Source: Basidiobolus meristosporus CBS 931.73
Taxonomy: Eukaryota; Basidiobolomycota; Basidiobolomycetes; Basidiobolales; Basidiobolaceae
Length of the DNA: 57,046 bases
Assembly (NCBI GenBank): GCA_002104905.1
Contig: MCFE01000569.1
Span: 1-57,046 of the forward strand
Reading direction: 5' to 3'
The notes below the pieces were generated by a model that was not told where the DNA came from, did not search any database, and worked only from the letters and a program-made list of their open reading frames with translations. Below are positions 46,920-56,772 of the stretch, piece by piece. Both the position numbers and the translations under genes were made by a program. Within the stretch, counting starts at the first letter, position 1; every line of letters begins with the position of its first letter.

Positions 46920-48161
46920 ATGAGAGAATCCAATTTTTCCTTCCCTTCACAGAATAGGGCCAGTGTTACTATTACTTCCTCTCTTTACGATCGAAGAGCC
47001 CTTGACTGTACTTCTATCCTTCCCTTAATCAATTCGTTATCGCATTTAATCTACCTTACAAGCACCTCTCCGCGCATAAGGGAAATCATCACGAAAGATG
47101 GTGGTCTTGAACGTCTCATCCGAATTTTAAAAACAACCAAATTGGACGATAAGCGACAAGCGTGGAAATGGTCTATGGCCTTTCAAAGTATAGTGAATGT
47201 TGGTGTCCGCGGAACTGAGACAATCCGTACAAGAGTCATCGACGCTGGAATGGTTACCATCATAATACAAATACTGCGGAGTTTCCAAAAGGCCGTTGAC
47301 CAAGTAAAATCAGAAAAAGAACGTGAAACTCAAGAAATCCCCGCGAGCCAAGAATCTTTCAGCAGCTCAAACAATCAATTATCGTTGTCTCTTGCGTTGA
47401 ATCAAGAATCTGAAGAAAATATTAACTCGAACAATCCTTTCCAAAGAAGTTTACCCTCGCTGCGTCGTACACTTGCAACTCAACAACTACAGAACTCCAT
47501 AAGCAACAGCTCATCCAGCATCCAGCCCGTCTACGGAGGTTCGTCAAACGTAGCGATGGATTTCGAAGCTGTATCAGAAGACTCCCAACCCTCAACTCCA
47601 ACAGCACAACTATTTCAATTATCTACCCAAAACGAATCCGATAATCAAAATAATTTGGAGGCAGATGGTACTCTTCATAGCCCAGCTGAAGAGGTTTTGT
47701 ACCGTGAGGAAGATATCCTTCTCTCACTGCAACTCCTAGCATATGTATCGAAGTATCCACATCTTCGACAACGACTACATTCTGATTTTGAGTGCAACGT
47801 CTTCAGCTTGGTGGAGAGCTTCACAAGTAGAGGACATAGCTCTGATATTCAGTGCTGGGCTTCCATCATAATGCGCAATGCTTGTCGAAAGGATGAGGCA
47901 CGAGGAGGCATAAGGCAGTGTGGAAATATGAGTTGTGGTAAATGGGAGAGATTCCCAAGAGAATTCTCAAAATGCCGTAGATGTCGCAAAGCAAAGTATT
48001 GTTCAAAAGTCTGCCAATCTAAAGCTTGGGCCGATGGTCACCGCCATTGGTGTGTTGAACGACATGCATCTGATTCAAGCAATAACTCCTCGACATCTCA
48101 ATCCCAGCAAAGCCCGTTACCTCTCACTAATTTGTCATTGACCACCACCACTATATCCTGA
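46920..48161 (+). CDS. MUB1: MYND zinc-finger protein, samB/MUB1 family
   Basis: MUB1 of yeast works with the Ubr2 ubiquitin ligase on Rpn4; samB of Aspergillus affects conidiophore polarity. The gene is a single exon of 413 aa. The family start is unmistakable: MRESNFSFPSQNRASVTITS, SLYDRRALDCTS, LPLINSLSHLIYLT, then KDGGLERLIRILK. An Asn/Ser/Gln-rich middle follows (about 150-260). A second conserved block begins EDILLSLQLLAYVSKYPHLR. The C-terminal MYND finger has its cysteines and histidine in CGNMSC...FPREFSKCRRCRKAKYC..VCQSKAWADGHRHWC. The open frame extends upstream only with TTG/CTG codons, so ATG 46920 is the start. Unlike most neighbours it has no intron. Confidence 0.93.
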   Translation: MRESNFSFPSQNRASVTITSSLYDRRALDCTSILPLINSLSHLIYLTSTSPRIREIITKDGGLERLIRILKTTKLDDKRQAWKWSMAFQSIVNVGVRGTETIRTRVIDAGMVTIIIQILRSFQKAVDQVKSEKERETQEIPASQESFSSSNNQLSLSLALNQESEENINSNNPFQRSLPSLRRTLATQQLQNSISNSSSSIQPVYGGSSNVAMDFEAVSEDSQPSTPTAQLFQLSTQNESDNQNNLEADGTLHSPAEEVLYREEDILLSLQLLAYVSKYPHLRQRLHSDFECNVFSLVESFTSRGHSSDIQCWASIIMRNACRKDEARGGIRQCGNMSCGKWERFPREFSKCRRCRKAKYCSKVCQSKAWADGHRHWCVERHASDSSNNSSTSQSQQSPLPLTNLSLTTTTIS

Positions 48162-49568
48162 TCTTCATTTCGTCAATATGTTATATCATAATTCTCGCTT
48201 GCCCTTTGTACAACGATACATATGTCATTGCATTATCCTATCTGGCCTTTAAACTAATAGACTGTTTATAATATTACACAAAAATTAACCCGATATTGTT
48301 GCAATTTTTATGGCTATTGTTGGTTACATCGAGAACAACTATCCGAGCACACCTGTGTGCATTGTTCCATATTGGGTCAAAATGGTAATGAAATATTGTA
48401 TGGTGCTCAGTTCTTGTTGATGCTGTTTACCTACATAATGTATATGTATATTATTCGTATCCATCACATAGCCACCATCATCCAAGCCTCGTCCAACGGT
48501 GGGAAGTCACTATTACACGAGATATTCCGCAATATAATGATGATATTTGTAAGATCGCTAGATTTGGTAGTGCATGGGAGCAATCTCGCTCATCGATCTC
48601 TAGACTAACTTATGAAGTACATGAGCGCTAATGCAGAGCCATAAAGGGTCAATATCATTAGATAAGATGGTGTTATACAGATAGGAAATTGGTTACCATA
48701 CGGAGTAACCGTTAGTCAGGGGTTTTGGAATTCCAGTTAACCAATTCGTGTAGTTCATCTGTAGGCCCTCGACACCACGCGGCATTTTAGACTCCGCGCG
48801 AGAGGTCCATCTTCGTAGGTAGATACCAAGGGATATGCATGATGGCTCCCCGATGCTGTGGCAACCTAGCAATGGCACAAAGCTAGTTCAAGACCCGTTC
48901 AAGCATCTCCATATATTTGTGTGATCCGACCCATTTACACGTGTGGGTACTGGATTTTGGCCAAAAGGATCCGAAATATCAGATCTCTCAGTGCCTACGT
49001 GCTCACAAGATTTGTTTAGACTCGGGATGGATGCCGAAGAAGGATCCATAATGCCAATAGAAGAATTGCTCATCTCCGAGGGGAGAGTATTTTTGGAGAG
49101 AGCTCTGGAGCCGTCGGTGATATGAACGGTGCGGTGCTCTCTCGATGGGAATGATGGATAACGATCTGATCCAAGCCAACACTACTAAACCACTGGTTTC
49201 CACGTCCCAGATTCTCGTTCGAATCATCGGTGGGGGGCTTCATATCTTGATTTGCCAGATTTGACACTGTCCTGGGATGTTGAGGTGTATGTTTTGGCCA
49301 TGATCGCATAGCCGCAGAAAGGTCTGAGTCATGCTGCCTTCTGGAGAGATCCTTTAATAATTGGTCGTGTCCAGATCGAGCCACGATCATTCTCTAAATG
49401 CCTCTATTGCTATTTAGATCTGAGCTAAACCCGGTTACAGTTGGTGGGCTCATCCCGATGTGGTACCATGAATACCCAATGTCGAATAATATCGGTATCA
49501 GCTATTCCACAACAAAAAAGGTTCCAACGGGCTGACTTCCAGTTTACAAGTTGCCCTTGGTTCAGAAC
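48162..49568. other. 1.4-kb interval without a recognisable gene
   Basis: An ORF on the minus strand (49070-49390) and small plus-strand ORFs lack any recognisable domain. The right end should include the MFS transporter promoter. Confidence 0.35.
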
Positions 49569-51262
49569 ATGAATGACTGCTCAACAGCGAAGAAAATTAC
49601 AGCTACTCCATTGCCCACCAAGCAACTAGTCGTCCTCTGTCTGGTTCGACTGGCCGAGCCAATCAACTATACGATATTGTTTCCGTTCATGTACAGGGTT
49701 GGTTATATGAGTCAGAGTATGCTTTACCTTCTGTTAAAGTTGTTTTCGTGTTCCGCCAATTCTAGATGGTGAGGTGGATGAATGTAGGTGAAAATGTAGA
49801 AGATGTTAGTTCTTATGCTGGGCTCATTGCTGCTTCTTTCGCAATCGCTCAATTTATCAGCGGTACTTATGATATGCCTATCCTGGAACTCCCACTTGCT
49901 CATGTATATTAAACCGGGGTTTTAAAGGAATTCCTTGGGGGGCTTTGTCCGATCGTATAGGCCGAAAACCCGTAATACTGATGGGGTTGGTCGGAAGCAC
50001 CATAGGTATATTGCTGTTCGGTTTAAGCCGAAGTTACATAATGGCCATCACAGGTCGCTCCCTAGCCGGGCTGTTGAATGGCAACATAGGTGTCATAAAA
50101 TCCATGCTGGCGGAGATGACCGATGCAACCAATCGTGCGAAAGCTTTTACGCTGCTACCACTTGTCTGGGGGGTAGGCAGTGTGGTGGGCCCCTTGCTAG
50201 GTGGCCTGCTGTCTGAGCCAGCATCACAGTATCCCTCGATATTCGGGGAGAATACGTTTCTAATCCGGTATCCATATTTTCTACCTTGTGCAGTAGGTGC
50301 TTCTATCAGCATGGCTGGGACAATCTTCGGGTTCATGTACTTGGAAGAAACACTCGTCAAGAATGTTGAAAAGATCCCAGATGTACCCCGCACACCGAGC
50401 AGGCGCGACCATAGTGAAGATCCGGAAGCCCAGCCGCTAATCAGTCAAGAGACTCCCAAGTCGTCTAAACTGTCGTTTTACTCGTCACTCTCTAAGCCAA
50501 TTCACGTTGTGGTATTGTCGTACGTGCTGTTTTCACTGCAAAGTGTTATGTGGGACGAGCTCTACAATTTATGGGCCGCGATACCCCCAAGTCAATATGG
50601 TCTGGGGCTGGACCAGCAGAAGATTAGCTTTACCTTAGCAATCGTCGGTCTTCTTACCCCTATTGTGCAATTCCTTATATACCCACCCCTCCAAAGGCGC
50701 TACGGAGATCTGAGGTGTTATATGGTTGTGCTATTCGTTTACATTCCATTTTACTTCTTGCAGCCCTTCATCGCGGATCTCGCACGGTATGCCACCAATT
50801 TCCCTCCTGGCTCGAGCGAATACTCCTGGATTTGGACCGGTGTTTGGGCTGGAATAGGATTTTGTCTAGTAACCAAAGTTATATGCTCGCCAATCTGCTT
50901 TACCGCGACATCAATATTACTTGCTGAGATATGCCCATCAAGTGATACCCTTGGTGCTGTTAATGGGTGAGCAGCTGGAACCGTCAACTTTCATGACCCA
51001 TTTTACTCATTGTAACTGTCATAGATATTCTCAAGCAGCAGTCTCTCTTGTGAGGGCTATTGGGCCAGCATTGGGTGGCTTTTTACTCTCGAAGTCTATC
51101 AAGTCGCCGATGACTTTCCCATTCAATAGTCACTTGGTATGGACCGTCTTGTCGCTGATTGCACTGGTAACCTGGTGTGAGGCACATTGGGTCAAAGCTG
51201 TACTGGCCGAAGCAAGTTCTAAGAGTGCTGATTGTGAAGCGTCGCAAGAGCAATTGGCATAA
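49569..51262 (+). CDS. Major facilitator superfamily transporter (ZIF1/multidrug-like)
   Basis: Four exons (49569-49697, 49766-49862, 49928-50966, 51025-51262) give 500 aa with about 12 hydrophobic segments. Helix 1 has the fungal pattern LCLVRLAEPINYTILFPFMY. The loop 2-3 signature is GALSDRIGRKPVILMGL. The TM4-TM5 region holds GRSLAGLLNGNIGVIKSMLAEMTD and WGVGSVVGPLLGG. The C-terminal half contains AVSLVRAIGPALGGFLLS. A hydrophilic central loop (about residues 220-265) separates the two halves. This type of fungal MFS is related to plant zinc-induced facilitators; the substrate cannot be told from sequence. The splice at 49697 uses a GTTGGT donor, chosen because other donors break the frame. 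Confidence 0.88.
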
Positions 51263-53188
51263 ACGCTTCGTAGCGAACGGGTTGAGGCATTATTTAGGAA
51301 ATAGTATGTACATGCATATAGACTCTAGCAATGGTAGTAGACCTGCTCGCGCAGAGCCATGAAAGGGCAATGCTGGCTTACTTTGAGGCTGTGATGCAAA
51401 AAGATCTCGATATTGGAATACAATCATTGAGCTTGACTATTTCCCTTGGTTGATGATTGAATGGCAAGCGAACGCTATCTTCTTTGTAGACACAGCATTA
51501 AACTCTAGAATTCTTCAAGTGGTTACGGCAGGCTCGAATATTATGAATGGGCTCCCAAGTAGTGTTTACGCAATGTCTTTAGATGCTAGGTATATTGCTA
51601 CCTAAGTGTGCTCGAATCATGATTTCATTGTATGGAGTCGGATTCCGGCAACTATGTGATATCGAAAAGGAGATTCAAGAATGTAGAAAGTCGGAGAGGA
51701 TCCCTAGCGATGAGCATAACATCGATCGCAGAGGTGGAGTCCTTTTTGATATCGTTGAGGCTTCATGTCATCGGGTTTTAGGTTTCAGAGTAATCTTGAA
51801 GACCAAATGTACTTCTAAGTACTACTTTCATACAACCTGCCAATTTCTCAATTCCTAGGAACCATATCCAGTATTGCTAGCTTAGATGAACCGAGCATTA
51901 TAGTGGGCTGAATCTTTCACGTGCCAGGATACTGTACAAACACAAATCCTTCCAAAGATGATGCCCTAGTAGCCTTTTGAAAGCCGTTTATTCATGTGGC
52001 ATTATCACTGAAAATCCAGAGTTGAACCGATAGCATTGGCCGGTTTCTAGGGAACCGCTTCGACTTTGCATCCGCAATCCAATATACATACAAAAAATAC
52101 TAAAGATGTAGTCAGCGTACGTTAGGTACTTTGGATGTCCTTCTATTGATAAAGGCCAATTGCTACAGAGTTCAAGAGCAGCTGGGTCGGTGGTTGGTGT
52201 ACTGCGTAGCCGCATTGCTGTTGAGACAATACCCATCGATGTAAAAGCGGAACACATCTGCTGTAATATTAATCTAAAAAACCCATTTTCACCAAATGGC
52301 TAGGTGAATTTTGCGGTAGCTACCAGTGGTATGGCCACATCATGGTTACCAATAACCACGAGATCTACAGAGAATGCCTATGGGAATGTGTTTCAGTGAA
52401 TATCGCCAAGATACAATCATGCTATGCAGGTGGATCGTACAGGTGCATGCAGGGGGGTAACGGCTAAGCTGACTTCGCTCTAATGCCATTTAAACATGGG
52501 GTGATATATACATATTAATCTTTGCAGCCCCAAATTGACCCGTGGAGTAAAAAGCTGATGCTTGGAAATGTCGGTATTGTGCATGTATCCAACGCAAGTG
52601 ATCTGCAAGTGGCAGGTCAACAGAAAACAATATGGGCATTGACAATACCTAGAAAACCGTGGTGATGATAGAAACCCATGAGTACACAGACTACTGTAGC
52701 AAAAACTGCACTCGCGAGTAATTAGCCACTTGGCAAGTCCTTCTCCAATAGGCATTTGAAAAATGGTTCATATCCTTTTTTAGTACAGTGCTGCTGCCTC
52801 TATCCCGAGTTACTAAGGCTCCCAACTAGCGAGCAGGGCGTTTGATAAAGTCAAAAGTACACCACATCATCGTAGTAATTGTTGGATTTCATTTGAAGGG
52901 GAATTTGCTAGATGCTGGGAATGTGAGAATTGGTTGCCATGATTGACCGCAAAATCCTAAAATAGTCTTCGTCCACACTACACCATGACTGGCATTGTGA
53001 CGAGAACCAATGGGGCTAGTGATTGGTTTTAACTAATAACGCTACTTCGATGATTGGAGGAAGCTACAAATGGATTTCATGGATGCTGTTCATGTCGATT
53101 CAAGCGTTTCTGAGGATTTTGGTTTGGACATTACCGCGCTTTGAACTGTCGGTTCTATTTCTTATAAAGAGGGCCTGCGCTATTAAAC
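51263..53188. other. 1.9-kb interval at the start of the subtelomere
   Basis: Only short ORFs without domains (51583-51858, 51988-52257 minus, 52480-52755 minus). No telomeric repeat or copia sequence is seen here. Confidence 0.35.
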
Positions 53189-54895
53189 ATGTCTGGCCTT
53201 CATCAAACCCTACCCGCTTTGATAACTTCTTTATCAGCCGAAGTAAAAGAAATAATTTTTTTCTATGTTGGCGATGTGTGTTTATATGCTGATTCTTTCG
53301 ACAGGCCAGGGAGCTTCTTTGAAGCCTTGGTAATCGGCCAAGGTGGTCCTGGGTTTGTTTTGGAAGAGGCCATCAGAAAGTGCCACAAACGGCTCATCTG
53401 GTGGCTACTAACAGCCGTAGCCTATCCAATAGACTATCTTCTCGCAAGTACAGCCTGTTATGGGGACCTATCTGTATTGGTATACATCGTCACTTTAATT
53501 GGTGAAGAATACAAAGAGTACGACACTCCAGCAAAACTCCTTTGTATAATCGAGGGAAAGTCACATATGTTGGACTACCTGCACCAAAAGAATCCCAGGT
53601 TTAAAGAGGGGGAACCTTATACTAGCTGTCTACAAACCTCTCTGATCGCAGGAATATCCAACTCGAGCAAGATGTACTCTTGGTACATGAGAAACCAATT
53701 TATTTTTCCTCCGATAGACCAGAGGTACCTCATAAGGGGATGTCTTCAGAATGATGACATTGCCGGGGCGATAGAGCACATCGACAATAGTGGCCTTGCA
53801 GGTTTACAAAAAGCCTTGGCATATGTCTCTTCTGGAGCAGAAGAAACATACCGATGGTTAGTTCTCAGGTATGCTGGAGAAGCAGATGTTTTGATGTATA
53901 TTGCTAGAGCATGTGCAAGAATGGGATATGTCGACACCCTTGAAAATCTTCTCAAGCAGCCATACAATGTGCATGTCGAGTATGATTTCTTTGCGGCAAT
54001 TCCTGATCTGGCAGTCGTCAAGGTCCTTCATAAGTATGCCTACAGGCGGAACAGTATTTCCTGCCTGTTGCATGCCGGATGTATCGCAAAAGTCAAATCC
54101 CGCTTTACTACCTACCGGACGCTGCGATGCTACCGAGAGCTATTAAGCACCTTCACATCAAATGAAAGTCTCCTTCAGGTGACTAGCCCCTTTTGCAAGA
54201 AACGCCACTCAGAAGATGTATTGTTGTATTTGGTGGACTTGGCTCAGGTTACCTCAGATCCTCGGCTGCTGATGAAGTATACTCGATATTCCATTGAATG
54301 TGGACATCTGAGGCTGCTGAAGAAGTTGAAGCCGTTTATTCAAGCAAGGAGTTGGCAAAGCCTCTCTCAGCAGATCGAGGCAGGAAGTCCGCATATATAT
54401 CGCAGTGGAAGTGTAGAGGTTGTTGATTATCTCTACAAATCGGGAGCCACCCAAGCAATACGGTTAGATTCTTTGATCACAAGGTTTGATCTAAGATCCA
54501 TTGAGAATTTTATGGAAAAAGGTGTTGTGAGGAATCCGGAGGATGAAAGCCTAGTAGAATGGAGCTTAGAAACCAAGCGGGGTTTGACGAAACAGATTTG
54601 GCGGAGCAATTCCTGTCTTGTCGGCCTTGAATATATGGATAGAAAGGATCGGATAATGAAGTTGGTAGAGTCTACCAGTGATGTATTTTGTTACCGAGAG
54701 CACTACTGTAGATTGAAAGCCGGCAACACTACACCTATTCTATCCAATACTAGTATTCGTTTTACTAGTATGCTAGCAAATCGATGCCCTCGTTCTTCGT
54801 CCAATCCATTGTACGATGAATTCCTCAATCATATGAAGTGTAATCTTTGGGAAACAAATATGCTCTTATTTATCCCCTGCGTTATGGAAAGATAG
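53189..54895 (+). CDS. Subtelomeric protein with F-box-like start and ankyrin-like repeats
   Basis: 568 aa in a single exon. The first 30 residues (LITSLSAEVKEIIFFYVGDV) resemble the core of an F-box. The rest is a string of helical repeats with degenerate ankyrin character: YLLASTACYGDLSVLVYIV, MYIARACARMGYVDTLENLL, YSIECGHLRLLKKLKPF and RSGSVEVVDYLYKSGATQAI. Such ANK/F-box proteins often expand in fungal accessory regions and can act as ubiquitin-ligase adaptors, but neither activity is shown here. It is the last gene before the telomeric retroelement array. Codon use looks ordinary, with no intron and no premature stop. Confidence 0.7.
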   Translation: MSGLHQTLPALITSLSAEVKEIIFFYVGDVCLYADSFDRPGSFFEALVIGQGGPGFVLEEAIRKCHKRLIWWLLTAVAYPIDYLLASTACYGDLSVLVYIVTLIGEEYKEYDTPAKLLCIIEGKSHMLDYLHQKNPRFKEGEPYTSCLQTSLIAGISNSSKMYSWYMRNQFIFPPIDQRYLIRGCLQNDDIAGAIEHIDNSGLAGLQKALAYVSSGAEETYRWLVLRYAGEADVLMYIARACARMGYVDTLENLLKQPYNVHVEYDFFAAIPDLAVVKVLHKYAYRRNSISCLLHAGCIAKVKSRFTTYRTLRCYRELLSTFTSNESLLQVTSPFCKKRHSEDVLLYLVDLAQVTSDPRLLMKYTRYSIECGHLRLLKKLKPFIQARSWQSLSQQIEAGSPHIYRSGSVEVVDYLYKSGATQAIRLDSLITRFDLRSIENFMEKGVVRNPEDESLVEWSLETKRGLTKQIWRSNSCLVGLEYMDRKDRIMKLVESTSDVFCYREHYCRLKAGNTTPILSNTSIRFTSMLANRCPRSSSNPLYDEFLNHMKCNLWETNMLLFIPCVMER

Positions 54896-55190
54896 ACTAG
54901 GAAGAAGGAAAGTTGTCAAGGATGGCAAGATCTTTCAAGTTTGAAAACTTGAGCAAATAAAAAACAATTTTGTTAGGTCTTGAAGTTGCCCCTAAATGTT
55001 CTTGTGGGATACTTTCACTCTTGATTATCCTGGAGTCTTTTGAGATCATTTAACTGACAAATTGCTTTGAAACCCATATTAATCTCTGAGTTTTCAAGTA
55101 GTAGTTTTACCCTTCCTCTGATGCACATACACAATCTATTTCATTAAGTAAGTTATCTGACTTAAACTTTGTTTCTTTTGTGGTTTAGAG
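54896..55190. other. Spacer between the last gene and the telomeric array
   Basis: About 0.3 kb, A/T-rich, with no ORF. It includes the 3' region of the F-box/ankyrin-like gene. Confidence 0.4.
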
Positions 55191-55300
55191 TTAGGGAGGT
55201 GAATGTTATCCAGAGGTGAAATCTGTTTCTCAACAGCTCAAATTAAAGAAGCTAAGTGCCACATGTGTAGCCTTTGTGCAATTAAATAAAGGGGTAGGCT
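55191..55300 (-). mobile_element. Telomeric retroelement 3'-end copy A (oldest)
   Basis: On the plus strand it begins TTAGGG, then follows the same order of words as the younger copies with many changes: AGAGGTGAAATCTGTTTC, then AAAGAAGC. It is a diverged 5'-truncated 3' end in the same orientation as copies B-D. Confidence 0.5.
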
Positions 55301-55301
55301 A

Positions 55302-55411
55302 TTAGGGGGGAGACAGTCACCAACAGGTGAAACCTTTGTTTCAGTTGAAACAAAGAAGCCAGCAGTACTGATTTAGCTTTGATACAAGAGTGTGTAGGTG
55401 AGGGGAATTGG
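55302..55411 (-). mobile_element. Telomeric retroelement 3'-end copy B
   Basis: Starts TTAGGGGGG on the plus strand, then AGACAGTCACCAACAGGTGAA and AAACAAAGAAGCCAGC, matching copy D at 55650-55735 (AAAGTCACCAAGGTAGGTGAA and ACAAACAAAGAAGCCAGC). It is 5'-truncated and ends at a copia LTR fragment. Confidence 0.65.
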
Positions 55412-55584
55412 TGTTGTAAGAGTCTTGGAGATATTGGAAGTGATTGGGAGAACATGTAGATTATGTGGTTTTCACTTGATGATTTATTGAATGTAAAAGT
55501 AGTATTTATACTTTTACATGGACTTGGCATAAAAAACACATAAAAAAAGGTTAAGGAAGGTCCCAATAACATGTGTGCAAAGTT
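55412..55584 (-). repeat. Truncated copia LTR fragment
   Basis: Contains the last ~173 bp of the copia LTR in inverted orientation, with the intact terminus TGTTGTAAGAG at 55412 and the TATA region inside. It breaks off at GCAAAGTT. The genuine LTR continues TGGGG at this point, but here the sequence becomes AGGGGGAGGGTTAGGGG. Confidence 0.88.
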
Positions 55585-55602
55585 AGGGGGAGGGTTAGGG
55601 GA
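55585..55602 (+). repeat. Interstitial telomere-like tract
   Basis: AGGGGGAGGGTTAGGGG, preceded by GTT from the LTR, is a degenerate TTAGGG-type tract between the broken LTR and retroelement copy C. Confidence 0.65.
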
Positions 55603-55646
55603 GGGAAAGTCACCAAGTTGGTGAAATCTTTATTTGAGTTAAGAAC
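55603..55646 (-). mobile_element. Telomeric retroelement 3'-end copy C
   Basis: AGGGAAAGTCACCAAG then GGTGAAATCTTTATTTGA is nearly identical to the 3' tail of copy D. It is severely 5'-truncated, keeping about 45 bp. Confidence 0.7.
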
Positions 55647-55777
55647 TAAGGGGGGAGGGAAAGTCACCAAGGTAGGTGAAATCTTTATTTGATTGCAGAC
55701 AAGTCTAACTACAAACAAAGAAGCCAGCTGGGAATAGAAGATTCCCAAAGTAAACACTAAGTTGAATATGAATAAAT

Positions 55778-56506
55778 CTAAGCTAAAGTTAAGGCAGTAT
55801 CCCAGAGTACACTGGAGTTCAGGTTCATGGGGGAGTGAAGTAGATAAGCTTGAGAGATATAATAATCTTTGAGGAAGTGGGTAACAGCAGGTGAAGGGGA
55901 GTTTTTGATAAGTGAAGTGAATCTTGAGAGCAGAGATTCCTCTAATGAGAAGGTCTTGTAAACTGGAGAATCAGGAAACTCTTTAAAGGCATGGTCAGTA
56001 GGTTCCCAGTAAAACTGGTCAGAGACATTTTGAGAGAACTCTTTAGCAATACTTTTGTCAAGTACTATCTCCAGAGTGTGATTGTTGATAAATCTCATGT
56101 TAACAATCTTGGATAAATTGTAACCTTGTTGCTTGAGATACATCCTATGTTCAGATATAGGAATGAACTCCACATTGGCAAAGTAGCAGACAGCCCAGTC
56201 AGTAGCAGGAGGCAAATCAGAAGTGGCAGGAAACTTTCTTTTAGTCTTGGGAGGAGCAGCAGGATGTCTTGAGGAAGCAGGAACAGGCTTTTTGACAGCT
56301 TCAGAGTAGGAAGAGTGAGCAGGAGCAGATGATTCTTGGGGAGTCTTGTTGACAGGAACAGCTGGCAGAGAGACAATAGATTCTTGCAGATCAGAGAAGG
56401 CAGAAAACAGCTTTTGAACTTGTTTCTTGAGTAAAGCATTTTCAGCTTCAACAAGTGCAAGCCTTTCCTCAAGGAAGGAAATCTGAAGGGAATGGAGTGA
56501 AGCCAT
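55778..56506 (-). CDS. ORF1 (Gag-like) of the telomeric retroelement
   Basis: 242 aa from ATG 56506. Residues about 5-45 form a coiled coil (LEERLALVEAENALLKKQ), followed by a Pro/Ser/Lys-rich linker (about 55-95). A globular part starts WAVCYFANVEFIPISEHRMY and continues YNLSKIVNMRFINNHTLEIV, with the beta-alpha-beta rhythm of an RRM-like fold. Coiled coil plus RRM-like domain is the plan of many LINE ORF1 proteins, and I recall similar 'YF.g....P.......L....' segments beside reverse transcriptases in fungal LINEs. No zinc knuckle is visible. The ORF ends cleanly in TAA/TAG context rather than by truncation. Assignment to a retroelement rests on domain plan and position. Confidence 0.55.
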   Translation of the reverse strand: MASLHSLQISFLEERLALVEAENALLKKQVQKLFSAFSDLQESIVSLPAVPVNKTPQESSAPAHSSYSEAVKKPVPASSRHPAAPPKTKRKFPATSDLPPATDWAVCYFANVEFIPISEHRMYLKQQGYNLSKIVNMRFINNHTLEIVLDKSIAKEFSQNVSDQFYWEPTDHAFKEFPDSPVYKTFSLEESLLSRFTSLIKNSPSPAVTHFLKDYYISQAYLLHSPMNLNSSVLWDTALTLA

Positions 56507-56546
56507 AGGAAATAAGAAGAAGAGGGTGAGATGGGGTGGGTGGGTG

Positions 56547-56772
56547 GGAAAATTAGCAGGGAGAAGAGAAGGAAGGAGCAAAAATTCCAGAAGTCAGAAT
56601 TTATAGATGGATGGACAAGGGTAGATGGATGGATTATTCCTGGGTTAGGAAAATTAGCAGGGAGAAGAGAAGGAAGGAGCAAAAATTCCAGAAGTCAGAA
56701 TTTATAGATGGATGGACAAGGGTAGATGGATGGATTATTCCTGGGTTAGGAAAATTAGCAGGGAGAAGAGAA
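56547..56772 (-). repeat. 101-bp tandem repeats in the 5' leader, promoter-like
   Basis: Two full units (56547-56647, 56648-56748), identical by eye, and the first 24 bp of a third (56749-56772), which runs into the telomere. On the element strand each full unit contains CATCTATAAATTC, a TATA box; the proximal one is about 100 bp before the ORF1 ATG. Units meet at the string GGGTTAGG (56642-56649 and 56743-56750 on the plus strand). Confidence 0.8.
56599..56606 (-). promoter_or_regulatory. TATA box of the telomeric retroelement
   Basis: CTATAAAT on the element strand, repeated 101 bp further out (56700-56707). The distance to the ORF1 start suits a fungal RNA polymerase II promoter. Confidence 0.45.

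Larger units (their letters stand above)
55650..56772 (-). mobile_element. Telomeric retroelement copy D with ORF1
   Basis: The longest copy, running on the minus strand from the telomere inward: 101-bp repeat leader, ORF1, then a ~125-bp 3' tail containing AATAAA and ending in a C-rich end (GACTTTCCCTCCCCCCTTAG). Its 5' end faces the chromosome end, the orientation expected if the RNA was reverse transcribed from the 3' end of the telomeric G strand. No reverse transcriptase is present in the ~1.1 kb. It resembles ORF1-only telomeric elements (HeT-A, MoTeR2) in layout; no sequence relationship to those is claimed. Confidence 0.65.

Noticed and set aside
55597-55757. Small minus-strand ORFs across the retroelement 3' tails as coding sequence
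   Set aside because: They run through repeated non-coding 3' tails with AATAAA signals and show only repeat-derived Leu/Ser/Pro sequence.
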